Source of the DNA: Gemmatimonadota bacterium
Lineage (GTDB): Bacteria; Gemmatimonadota; Gemmatimonadetes; Gemmatimonadales; GWC2-71-9
Direction of reading: 5' to 3'
Assembly: GCA_003220855.1 (NCBI GenBank)
Contig: QHTP01000007.1
Location: 1 to 14,595 of the forward strand
DNA: 14,595 nt
Under the pieces are notes generated by a model. It did no database searches. It was given only the letters and a program-made list of their open reading frames with translations, and was not told the origin of the DNA. The position numbers and the translations under genes were made by a program. Positions 7,951 through 14,491 of this stretch are shown one piece after another (the first letter of the stretch is position 1; each line of letters begins with the position of its first letter).

Positions 7951-8072
7951 GGGTCGGCTCCTTTCTCCGGGTACACCGGACAACACCGCGCGACGCACTC
8001 GGCACAAGCGTAGCGTCCGCGTGACGCTTCCGCCAGATTTCGATCTCTCACCATCAGCGAGGAGTCGAGCCG

Positions 8073-8501
8073 ATGCCCACGAGTCAGGCCAGCGCCGTCT
8101 GGGAAGGCAAGCTCAAGGACGGCAAGGGGACGTTCCGCGCCGCGAGCGGCGCGTTCAGCGGTCCCTACACCTTCGCCACCCGTTTCGAGGGAGCGAAGGG
8201 CACGAACCCCGAGGAGCTGATCGCCGCGGCACACGCGGCCTGTCTGAGCATGGCCCTCTCGGCCGGACTGGAAAAGGCCGGGACGCCGGTGACGCGCGTC
8301 GAGACCACGGCCGCATGCACCATGGACATGGTCGACGGCGGACCGAAGATCACGAAAATGGCACTCACGGTGCGTGGGAAGGTAGCCGGCCTCGACCAGG
8401 CGGGCTTTCAGAAAGCCGCGGAGGAGGCGAAGCGCGGGTGCCCCGTTTCGAAGGCGCTGGCGGGGATCCCGCAGATCACCCTCGACGCAAAGTTGGAATA
8501 G
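8073..8501 (+). CDS. osmC: OsmC-family peroxiredoxin
   Basis: The 142-residue protein matches OsmC, a cytoplasmic thiol peroxidase that reduces organic hydroperoxides. The two catalytic cysteines are C57 (AAHAACLSM) and C123 (KRGCPVSKAL), and E48 in NPEELIAAAH and R37 (TRFEG) fit the known active site. The C57/C123 spacing equals that of E. coli OsmC (66 residues). The start ATG has GCGAGGAG 8 nt upstream. An additional Cys (C82) is not part of the family motif. The gene leads a plus-strand run with the GIY-YIG and SURF1 genes. Oxidative or osmotic induction is usual for the family, but no operator was recognised in the 122 bp upstream. Confidence 0.95.
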   Translation: MPTSQASAVWEGKLKDGKGTFRAASGAFSGPYTFATRFEGAKGTNPEELIAAAHAACLSMALSAGLEKAGTPVTRVETTAACTMDMVDGGPKITKMALTVRGKVAGLDQAGFQKAAEEAKRGCPVSKALAGIPQITLDAKLE

Positions 8502-8527
8502 AGGGCGGACGGGGGGACGAGAGAGGC

Positions 8528-8773
8528 GTGTGGACGGTGTACATGCTGCGCTGTCGGGACGGGTCCCTGTACACGGGCATTACCAACGACCTTCCGCGAC
8601 GGCTGCTGCGACATAGGGCGGGACGCGCCAGCGCGTACACCCGCGCCCGCCTGCCGGTGCGGCTCGTCTACCGTGAAAGCCAGGCGGATCGCCCGGCGGC
8701 CCTGCGGCGCGAGGCCGCCCTGCGCCGTCTGTCCCGTGCCGCCAAGCTTGCGCTCGTGCGGCGCGCGCGCTGA
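8528..8773 (+). CDS. GIY-YIG domain protein, YhbQ/UPF0213 type
   Basis: The 81-residue protein consists of a single small GIY-YIG nuclease fold of the UPF0213/YhbQ type. It begins VWTVYMLRCRDGSLYTGIT, where VY and YTG replace GIY and YIG as is common in this subgroup. RRL and a downstream R-H follow, then YTRARLPVRLVY, and ALRREAALRRLSRAAKL at the end, which carries the conserved Glu. Members are thought to bind or nick DNA, but cellular roles are largely unknown. GTG 8528 is chosen because it begins directly before the first beta strand and follows GAGAGG. The longer open frame upstream overlaps osmC and is not coding. It lies 26 bp after osmC and 5 bp before the SURF1 gene. Confidence 0.88.
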   Translation: MWTVYMLRCRDGSLYTGITNDLPRRLLRHRAGRASAYTRARLPVRLVYRESQADRPAALRREAALRRLSRAAKLALVRRAR

Positions 8774-8778
8774 CGCCT

Positions 8779-9501
8779 ATGATCGGCGACCGGAGCGACG
8801 TGATAGCCCTGGTCGGCGCGCTGCTCGTCGCGGGCGTGTGCGTGCGCCTCGGCATCTGGCAGCTCGACCGACTACACCAGCGGCGCGCGAACAACGCGGT
8901 CGTCGCCGCCGCCCGTGCTCGTCCCGAACTGGAGATTCGGGAGGATCCCCATCTCCCGATAGACTCCCTGCGCGACCGCCGGCTCCACGTCCGCGGCGCG
9001 TACGACTACGCCCGCGAGCGCCTGTGGCACGGCCGGAGCTACGAGGGAATACCCGGCGTGGACTTCGTCACCCCGTTGCGGCTCCCCGACGGCACGGTCG
9101 TGCTGGTCGATCGCGGCTGGGCGCCCTCCCCGGATGGCTATCACGTGGACGCGGGCGTCTACCGCGAGGGAGCGGGGGACAGCGCGGACGTGGTCGGGCT
9201 CGGCATGGCCGCTCCGCGAGGGCGGGGGGACGTCGACCCGGCCGCGCTCCGGGATTCTCTCCCGTACAGGGTCCTTCCCATCGTGATTCAGCAGTTGCCG
9301 CCCTCTCCCGCTCTCTCCCGCCCTCTCCCGCCCACTCTCCGCCGCCGGCCCCCGCCCGAGCTCAGCGACGGCCCCCACCTTTCCTATGTCGTCCAGTGGT
9401 TCAGCTTTGCGGCGATCATCGTGGTGGGCTCCCTGACGCTCATGCGCCAGCGCGCCACGCGAGCGCCGCCCCCGAGGGGTACCAATAACGCGCTGTCCTA
9501 G
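8779..9501 (+). CDS. SURF1-family cytochrome c oxidase assembly protein
   Basis: SURF1 proteins help assemble haem-copper cytochrome oxidase, probably by handling haem a. The 240-residue protein has the expected plan: an N-terminal membrane helix (about 8-25) running into LGIWQLDRL (24-32), an external domain with VLVDRGWAP (108-116), and a C-terminal helix beginning GPHLSYVVQWFSFA (198-211). Between the last two lies a Pro/Arg-rich stretch (174-194) encoded partly by decamer repeats. In relatives this linker is usually short, so it may be a local expansion. The ATG follows the GIY-YIG stop by 5 bp without a clear ribosome binding site, which suggests translational coupling. No oxidase subunits are in the window, so the partner genes are elsewhere. 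Confidence 0.9.
   Translation: MIGDRSDVIALVGALLVAGVCVRLGIWQLDRLHQRRANNAVVAAARARPELEIREDPHLPIDSLRDRRLHVRGAYDYARERLWHGRSYEGIPGVDFVTPLRLPDGTVVLVDRGWAPSPDGYHVDAGVYREGAGDSADVVGLGMAAPRGRGDVDPAALRDSLPYRVLPIVIQQLPPSPALSRPLPPTLRRRPPPELSDGPHLSYVVQWFSFAAIIVVGSLTLMRQRATRAPPPRGTNNALS
9301..9340 (+). repeat. Decamer tandem repeat in SURF1 with G-quadruplex motif on the other strand
   Basis: Three copies of a 10-bp unit (CCCTCTCCCG, CTCTCTCCCG, CCCTCTCCCG) are followed by a decayed fourth. The minus strand reads GGGCGGGAGAGGGCGGG, which fits a four-tract G-quadruplex with loops of 1, 3 and 1 nt. The unit is not a multiple of three, so one copy gained or lost would shift the SURF1 frame before its second membrane helix. 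Confidence 0.85.
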
Positions 9502-9592
9502 CTATATTTAGGCACATTGGCCCGCGGTGTGCTGGCCTCGTATCGCACTCCGTGGGCCGTTTCTTGTGCCGCCCGAAAGGAGCCCCGAAGAG

Positions 9593-10222
9593 ATGCCAGC
9601 AGCGTCGCCCCTCAAGAATCCCGTGAAGGTCAGCTTGCTCCTCCGGCGCCGTCTACGAGAGCTCAAGCGCACGCCGCGCGAGCTTGCGGAGGCGGTGAAG
9701 GTCTCCGAGGACTATATGGCGGACTTGGTGGCTGGTCGCCGCCGTCCCCCGGCGCCGAGCCGGAGCGATCTGTATACGCCGATGACCAAGTTTCTGCGGC
9801 TCCACCGCAACGACCTGCCCACCTGCGCCCGCGCCGAACGGGCGTCGGCGGCGGCGGCGGGACGGCCCGATCCCCGGGTGAGCCGCCAGCTGCTGGAGTT
9901 GTGCGCGCCCGAGCGCCAGCGCGTGGTGCTGCGCCGGCTGGCGCGGCCCGATGGCGCCGCGCTCGAGACGGTCATCGTGGGGCGGCTGCTGTCGGTGGCG
10001 CAAGGGTTCGTGAACCGCAAGCTCGAGGATGAAGTGGGGCTACGGATGGCCGCGACGCGCGACGGGTGCACCTACCTCCAGGCCCGGATGCGGCTGCTCG
10101 AGTTCCTCGATGCCGATTCCGCGTCGCTCACGCCGCGCGACTGCGAGGAGTTCCTGCGGCCGCGGATCAACACGTGGGACATCGATCTCGAAACGCACGC
10201 GATGAAGATTGTGTTGCGGTAG
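9593..10222 (+). CDS. HTH (XRE-like) DNA-binding protein with unassigned C-terminal domain
   Basis: The 209-residue protein has an N-terminal helix-turn-helix of the Cro/C1 type at about 13-50. A first helix LLLRRRLRELKRT is followed by PRELAEAVKVSEDYMADLVAGRRRPP, where AEAVKVSEDYMADLVAG fits helices 2 and 3 and the RRRPP wing is typical of XRE proteins. The region after 95 is mostly helical and charged, ending DIDLETHAMKIVLR, and I do not recognise it. The ATG at 9593 has AAAGGAG 10-11 nt upstream. The upstream start at 9527 would add residues without similarity and no ribosome binding site. A transcriptional regulator is likely, with unknown targets. It is preceded by 91 bp, the most AT-rich stretch nearby, and followed by a strong hairpin, so it may be its own unit. 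Confidence 0.72.
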   Translation: MPAASPLKNPVKVSLLLRRRLRELKRTPRELAEAVKVSEDYMADLVAGRRRPPAPSRSDLYTPMTKFLRLHRNDLPTCARAERASAAAAGRPDPRVSRQLLELCAPERQRVVLRRLARPDGAALETVIVGRLLSVAQGFVNRKLEDEVGLRMAATRDGCTYLQARMRLLEFLDADSASLTPRDCEEFLRPRINTWDIDLETHAMKIVLR

Positions 10223-10243
10223 CAGCGCGCGCGGGTGTACGAC

Positions 10244-10273
10244 AACGGCGCCGTCCTGTGGGACGGCGCCGTT
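10244..10273. terminator. Bidirectional hairpin between HTH gene and csp
   Basis: A perfect 13-bp inverted repeat (AACGGCGCCGTCC and GGACGGCGCCGTT) has a 4-nt TGTG loop. It lies 21 bp after the HTH gene stop and 25 bp after the convergent csp stop. There is no T-tract on either side, so it is not a classical intrinsic terminator. The position and stem strength still suggest that it ends or protects both transcripts. Confidence 0.72.
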
Positions 10274-10298
10274 CGCGTTGCTCCGACCTGAGGCCGGC

Positions 10299-10508
10299 TT
10301 AGAGCTTCACAACGTTCTGCGCCGCCGGACCCTTCTGACCCTGCACGACGTCGAACTCGACTCGCTCGCCCTCGGCGAGCGACTTGAACCCCTGCGCTTG
10401 GATCGCGGTGTGGTGCACGAAGCAGTCCTTCTCGCCGTTCTCAGGCGTGATGAAACCGAACCCCTTCGCGTCGTTGAACCACTTCACGATACCGGTGATG
10501 CGTGCCAT
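10299..10508 (-). CDS. Cold-shock protein (CspA family)
   Basis: The 69-residue single cold-shock domain binds single-stranded RNA and DNA and acts as an RNA chaperone. It begins MARITGIVKWFNDAKGFGFI, with RNP1 as KGFGFI (15-20). RNP2 reads FVHHTAI (30-36), where the common form is FVHFSAI, so one aromatic binding position is His. The C-terminal strand ends AAQNVVKL as usual. The start has AGGAG 10 nt upstream. Only 18 bp separate it from the S21 gene on the same strand, so it is probably transcribed from the rpsU promoter. It therefore lacks the long autonomous 5' leader known for E. coli cspA. Confidence 0.97.
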   Translation of the reverse strand: MARITGIVKWFNDAKGFGFITPENGEKDCFVHHTAIQAQGFKSLAEGERVEFDVVQGQKGPAAQNVVKL

Positions 10509-10526
10509 CTTGCTGGTACTCCTGAC

Positions 10527-10724
10527 TTAATGGTGTTCGCGACGTCGTGCGGACTTCACCTTGCGGCGTGCCGCTGCCTTGTCTTTCCGTCGCCGTAGAG
10601 CGCCCGGGCTCTCATAGAAGCGCTTCCGTTTCATGTCCTGAAACAGTCCGGCTTTGGTGATCTGACGGCGGAATTTCTTCAAGACGTATTCCAGTCTGTC
10701 GCCGTCGCCTACGGTCACTTCCAT
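10527..10724 (-). CDS. rpsU: 30S ribosomal protein S21
   Basis: The 65-residue basic protein matches bS21 of the small ribosomal subunit, which sits near the anti-Shine-Dalgarno end of 16S rRNA and helps initiation. It begins MEVTVGDGDRLEYVLKKFRR, continues KAGLFQDMKRKRFYESP, the family signature, and ends in an Arg/Lys-rich tail. The ATG at 10724 has AAAGGAG 6 nt upstream. The longer open frame back to 10847 starts at a TTG that is part of the promoter -35 box and is rejected. It heads an operon with the cold-shock gene. The roughly 88-nt leader contains a conserved-looking hairpin. Confidence 0.96.
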   Translation of the reverse strand: MEVTVGDGDRLEYVLKKFRRQITKAGLFQDMKRKRFYESPGALRRRKDKAAARRKVKSARRREHH

Positions 10725-10744
10725 CCGGATCTCCTTTGAGAGCG

Positions 10745-10798
10745 CCAGAAACAGTGAAGGACCGGGGCGTGAGCCCAGGTCCTCGGAACAGTCTCTGG
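10745..10798 (-). promoter_or_regulatory. Hairpin in the rpsU mRNA leader
   Basis: Within the predicted leader, AGGACC pairs with GGTCCT (10758-10763 with 10778-10783), then GGG with CCC across a single mismatch, closed by a 6-nt loop. Outside an internal loop, CCAGA (10745-10749) pairs with TCTGG (10794-10798). The structure ends about 20 nt before the rpsU ATG. It could serve autoregulation by S21 or mRNA stability. The pairing is visible in the sequence and the role is inference. Confidence 0.45.
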
Positions 10799-10818
10799 TT
10801 CGTAATCGCTCGCCGCGA

Positions 10819-10847
10819 ATGATCGCAGGGGGTACCGGGTTTGTCAA
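10819..10847 (-). promoter_or_regulatory. Sigma-70 type promoter of the rpsU-csp operon
   Basis: On the minus strand a perfect -35 box TTGACA (10842-10847) is followed after exactly 17 bp by GATCAT (10819-10824), 4 of 6 to TATAAT. Transcription would start near 10812, giving a leader of about 88 nt before the rpsU ATG. It is the best promoter match I found in the window. Confidence 0.65.
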
Positions 10848-10934
10848 CCACCCACTTTCCCGCGGGACGGCTTCGCTTGACGGGTTTGCGTGACGTCCTC
10901 AGGTTCTACGCCTCTTTATCTCACCGGAGTCCCC

Positions 10935-13900
10935 GTGATACGCAGGTGGCTCGTCGCGCCGCTCGTCGCCGCCGTCCTCCCGTCCCCGTCCCTCGCCGCC
11001 CAGCGCCAGGACTCCCTGCCCTTGAAGACCACCCGCAGCGTCGACTTCACGACGTCGGAAGGGACCTGGATCTCGCTCGACGTGTCGCCCGACGGACGGA
11101 CGATCGTGTTTGAGCTGCTGGGGGACCTCTACACCATACCCGTGACGGGGGGCGAGGCGAAGCGCATCACGGCGGGCCCGGCGTTCGATTCCCAGCCACG
11201 CTATTCCCCCGACGGCAAGACCATCGTGTTCCTGTCCGACCGCTCGGGCTCCGAGAATGTGTGGCTGTGCGATGCCGACGGCTCCAACCCCCGCGCCCTC
11301 ACCAAGGGCGACAAGAATCTCTACGCCTCGCCCGAGTGGACGCCCGACGGGCAGTACGTCGTCGCGTCGAAGACGTCGATGCCGATCGGCAGCGTGTACG
11401 AGATCTGGCTGTACCACAAGGACGGCGGGAGCGGGGTGAGCCTGACGAAGGACGACAAGGGGCCGGCGCCCGGGCCGCCGGGGCGGGGCACGCAGAACAA
11501 CGCGCTGGGCGCGGCGTTCGGGCCCGACGCGCGCTACCTATGGTACGCCCGCCACCGGGGCGGGTTCGGGTACAACCTGGATCTGCCGGAGTGGGAGCTC
11601 GCCATCTACGACCGCCAGACCGGGAAGGTGTTCAACCAGACCGATCTGTACGGCAGCGCGATGCGTCCCGTGCTGTCACCGGACGGCAAGTGGCTCGTCT
11701 ATGCGACCCGCTACGATGCGGAAACGGGCCTGCGGCTGCGCAACCTGTCGTCGGGCGACGAGCGGTGGCTGGTCTACCCGGGGCAACGCGACGACCAGGA
11801 GTCGCGCTTCACCCGCGACCTGATGCCGGGATCGTCCTTCACGCCCGACTCGAAGGCCCTCGTCGTGTCGTACGGCGGGAAGATCTGGCGCGTCGAGGTG
11901 CCATCGGGTCAGGCGACGCCCATCCCGTTCACGGCGAAGGTACACCAGGACCTGGGGCCCCTGGTCCGGTTCGAGACCCGGGTGGATACGGGCGCGGTCC
12001 TCGTCAAGCAGATCCGCGACGCGAGCCCCTCGCCCGACGGCAGACGCCTGGCGTTCAGCGCCCTCGACAAGCTGTACGTGATGGACCTGCCGGGGGGCAC
12101 GCCGCGCCGCCTGACGAGCGACAGCGTGCACGAGCAGGTGCCGGCGTGGTCACCCGACGGGCAGTGGATCGCCTACGTGACGTGGACGGATCAAGGCGGC
12201 TATGTCGAGAAGATCCGCGCGGACGGCCGTGCCAAAGCCCAGCGACTCACGCCCGAGCCCGCCTTCTACGATCACCCCGGGTGGTCGCCCGATGGGCAGC
12301 GTATCGTGGCGATCAAGGGGCCGCGCGGGCCCCGCGTGGCGGAGCACTTCGGGCCGGGCTACGAGCTCGACTGGCTGCCGGCCGCGGGCGGCGCGCCGAC
12401 GCGCATCACGCCGATCTCGGGCGGCGGCCGCCCGCACTTCAGCCGCGACCCCAACCGGATCTACGTGTACGAGGCCAACGAAGGTCTCGTCTCGATGCGC
12501 TACGACGGCACCGACCGGCGCGTGCATATCAAAGTGACCGGCTTCACGCCCAACTTCGCACCCAACCCCGAGCCGCTTCCCGCGGACGAGGTCCTGATCG
12601 CGCCGGATTCGGGCCGCGTGCTCGCGACCTCGAGCAACTACGTGTACCTGGTCACGCTGCCGCTGGTGGGTGCCACGCCGCCGGCGATCAATGTGGCGGA
12701 CACGGCCGCGGCATCGTTCCCGGTGCACCGCCTCACCCGAGTCGGCGGCGACTTCATCGGCTGGACGCCCGATGGGAAGACCGTCTACTGGTCGGTGGGG
12801 CGCAGCTTCTTCCGCTACAACCCCGCCCTGGGTGATTCGCTCGCCAAGGCCAAGGCCCGCGCCGACTCGATCCGCGCCGACTCGCTCAAGCAGGCCACCA
12901 AAGAGAAGCCCGATTCGGTGGGGAGAGCGCGCGTGGATTCGCTGGCCAAGCTGCCGGCCTACGAGGGCGAGCGCGTCGACGTCACGATCCGGGTGCCGCG
13001 CGACGTGCCCCGGGGGTCGGTGGTGCTGCGCGGCGCGCGCATCGTCTCGATGAAGGGCGACGAGCTGATCGAGAAAGGCGACCTGGTCGTGACCGACAAC
13101 CGCATCGGGTGCGTGGCCGCGACGTGCGCGGCGCCGGCCGGGGCGCGCGTCATCGACGTGGCGGGGAAGACGATCATCCCTGGGCTGATCGACATCCACG
13201 CCCATCCCTGGCCCACCTGGGGCATCCACGAGACCGAGGTCTGGAAGTATCTCGCGAATCTCGCGTGGGGCGTGACCACCACGCGCGATCCGCAGACGTC
13301 CACCACGGACGTGCTCACCTACGCCGACCAGGTGGAGACGGGCGATCTGCTCGGTCCCCGGATCTATCACACCGGACCGGGCGTGTTCGGGGCGTATCTC
13401 GAGGAGAACTGGACCAGCCTGGACGACGTCCGTAACACCCTGAAGCGCTACAGCGAGTTCTACCACACGCATACGATCAAGCAGTACATGGCGGGGAACC
13501 GCAAACAGCGCCAATGGGTGATCATGGCCGCGAAGGAGCTCGGCCTCATGCCCACGATCGAGGGCGGGCTCGACTTCAAAATGAATCAGACGGTGCAGCT
13601 CGACGGCTATCCCGGCTCCGAGCATGCATTCCCGATCATGCCGCTGTACCACGATGCGGTCCAGCTCGCGGCGCAGTCGGGGATCACCTACACGCCCACG
13701 CTGCTGGTGTCGTACGGCGGGCCGTTTAGCGAGAACTATTTTTACGAACACTACGACATCCACGACAATCAGAAAATCCGTCGTTTCATTCCCCACGAGG
13801 AGATCGACCAGCGCGCCGAGCGGCGCCCCTGGTTCCGCGAGAACCAATACGTGTTTCCGCGCATCGCCGCCTCCGCGGCCGCCGTGCTCCGCGCCGGCGG

Positions 13901-14255
13901 CAACGTCGGCATGGGCTGCCACGGCCAGCTGGACGGGATGGGGTGTCACTGGGAGCTCTGGGCCATGGCCGGAGGCGGGATGACGCCGCGCGAAGCGTTG
14001 CGGGTCGGCACCATGGACGGCGCCTATGGCATCGGGATGGACAAAGATCTCGGCTCGCTCGAGCCGGGCAAGCTGGCCGACCTGATCGTGCTCGACGCCA
14101 ACCCGCTCGACGACATTCACAACACCGAGAAGATTCGCTACGTGATGAAGAACGGGCGACTGTACGAGGGCGAGACGCTGAACGAGGTGTGGCCGCGGAC
14201 CAAGCCCCTGCCGCAGATGTGGTGGTGGGATACTGAACCGAAAAGCGTCAAGTAA
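10935..14255 (+). CDS. Secreted TolB-like propeller / amidohydrolase fusion protein
   Basis: The 1106-residue protein begins with a signal peptide (MIRRWLVAPLVAAVLPSPSL, cleavage near AAQ, 21-23). Many PD40/TolB-type strands follow, marked by SPDG or TPDG turns (51-54, 91-94, 136-139 and on to about residue 620), forming one or two beta-propellers. A charged linker rich in Asp-Ser pairs (about 634-677) leads to a metal-dependent amidohydrolase domain (about 696-1100). That domain opens with GKTIIPGLIDIHAHPW, metal ligands H755 and H757, and has a further candidate ligand H897. It ends GSLEPGKLADLIVLDANPLDDI, the usual closing strand. The product is probably exported and hydrolyses an amide or cyclic amide; the substrate is unknown. 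The GTG at 10935 with CCGGAG upstream starts directly before the signal peptide. The longer start at 10890 would bury it. The TAA stop abuts the palindromic element. Confidence 0.9.
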   Translation: MIRRWLVAPLVAAVLPSPSLAAQRQDSLPLKTTRSVDFTTSEGTWISLDVSPDGRTIVFELLGDLYTIPVTGGEAKRITAGPAFDSQPRYSPDGKTIVFLSDRSGSENVWLCDADGSNPRALTKGDKNLYASPEWTPDGQYVVASKTSMPIGSVYEIWLYHKDGGSGVSLTKDDKGPAPGPPGRGTQNNALGAAFGPDARYLWYARHRGGFGYNLDLPEWELAIYDRQTGKVFNQTDLYGSAMRPVLSPDGKWLVYATRYDAETGLRLRNLSSGDERWLVYPGQRDDQESRFTRDLMPGSSFTPDSKALVVSYGGKIWRVEVPSGQATPIPFTAKVHQDLGPLVRFETRVDTGAVLVKQIRDASPSPDGRRLAFSALDKLYVMDLPGGTPRRLTSDSVHEQVPAWSPDGQWIAYVTWTDQGGYVEKIRADGRAKAQRLTPEPAFYDHPGWSPDGQRIVAIKGPRGPRVAEHFGPGYELDWLPAAGGAPTRITPISGGGRPHFSRDPNRIYVYEANEGLVSMRYDGTDRRVHIKVTGFTPNFAPNPEPLPADEVLIAPDSGRVLATSSNYVYLVTLPLVGATPPAINVADTAAASFPVHRLTRVGGDFIGWTPDGKTVYWSVGRSFFRYNPALGDSLAKAKARADSIRADSLKQATKEKPDSVGRARVDSLAKLPAYEGERVDVTIRVPRDVPRGSVVLRGARIVSMKGDELIEKGDLVVTDNRIGCVAATCAAPAGARVIDVAGKTIIPGLIDIHAHPWPTWGIHETEVWKYLANLAWGVTTTRDPQTSTTDVLTYADQVETGDLLGPRIYHTGPGVFGAYLEENWTSLDDVRNTLKRYSEFYHTHTIKQYMAGNRKQRQWVIMAAKELGLMPTIEGGLDFKMNQTVQLDGYPGSEHAFPIMPLYHDAVQLAAQSGITYTPTLLVSYGGPFSENYFYEHYDIHDNQKIRRFIPHEEIDQRAERRPWFRENQYVFPRIAASAAAVLRAGGNVGMGCHGQLDGMGCHWELWAMAGGGMTPREALRVGTMDGAYGIGMDKDLGSLEPGKLADLIVLDANPLDDIHNTEKIRYVMKNGRLYEGETLNEVWPRTKPLPQMWWWDTEPKSVK

Positions 14256-14259
14256 CAGA

Positions 14260-14350
14260 CGTCGCGGAGAGACGTCGCGGAAAATCGCCGAGGAGACTCG
14301 TAAGTACGTTTCACCGTGACGCCTCGCCACGTCTTTTCGTGACGCCATTG
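14260..14350. repeat. Left 91-bp array of degenerate 13-bp units
   Basis: Seven consecutive 13-bp steps begin here. The first two units share CGTCGCGGA with 10 or more matching positions. Later units carry the reverse form CGTGACG (14316-14322 and 14338-14344). CGTCGCG plus AAAA (14273-14284) can pair with TTTTCGTGACG (14334-14344) with one bulge and one G-U pair. A CGAG-GAGA-CTCG tetraloop hairpin lies inside (14289-14300). Confidence 0.6.
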
Positions 14351-14376
14351 ACGTAACTGGGTGGGTCGACTAGCTT
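14348..14376 (+). promoter_or_regulatory. Possible outward promoter inside the palindromic element
   Basis: TTGACG (14348-14353) is followed after 17 bp by TAGCTT (14371-14376), which keeps the most conserved -10 positions (TA at the start, T at the end) but only 3 of 6 overall. A transcript would start near 14383 and have a leader of about 210 nt before the ATG at 14592, containing the central and right-hand hairpins. The match is weak and this is a candidate only. Confidence 0.28.
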
Positions 14377-14447
14377 CCGTGCGAAGTCGATAGAAAGAAC
14401 CGCGAGCTGGCATCCTTCCGAAGGACGGTCCCGCTCAGGAGCGGGCC
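14366..14447 (+). ncRNA. Cluster of hairpins in the centre of the element (possible structured leader)
   Basis: Three stems follow one another. TCGACT pairs with AGTCGA (14366-14371 and 14385-14390), TCCTT with AAGGA around CCG (14413-14425), and CCCGCT with AGCGGG around CAGG (14430-14445), the last extended by GG/CC with one bulged base. I compared the region with common riboswitch, tRNA and group II intron motifs and recognised none. Whether it is an RNA, or only the middle of a DNA palindrome, cannot be decided here. Confidence 0.25.
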
Positions 14448-14491
14448 TCACATCTGTAGGCTCAATCCCCAGGTTCGAAACAACACAACAC

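Noticed and set aside
5836..8013. 725-codon plus-strand open frame opposite the M1 peptidase and VOC genes
   Set aside because: It is a high-GC shadow frame. The opposite strand carries complete catalytic motifs and this one has none.
9497..9512. AT-rich TATATT within an imperfect palindrome upstream of the HTH gene
   Set aside because: There is no -35 match at a suitable distance and only 4 bp of each arm pair, too weak for a feature. It is mentioned only as a possible operator.
10185..10300. Classical intrinsic terminator with U-tract after the HTH gene
   Set aside because: The hairpin is strong but no T-run follows on either strand, so it is annotated as a terminator-like hairpin with reduced confidence.
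10877..10910. Possible promoter TTGACG upstream of the amidohydrolase
   Set aside because: No acceptable -10 box is found at 16-18 bp spacing, so it is left unannotated.
12150..14348. 732-codon minus-strand open frame opposite the amidohydrolase
   Set aside because: It is a shadow of a clearly recognisable gene and its translation is rich in His, Arg and Asp without domain similarity.
14440..14490. tRNA-like T-loop sequence GGTTCGAAAC
   Set aside because: The flanking five bases on each side cannot pair as a T-stem, and no acceptor or anticodon stem is found at the right distances.
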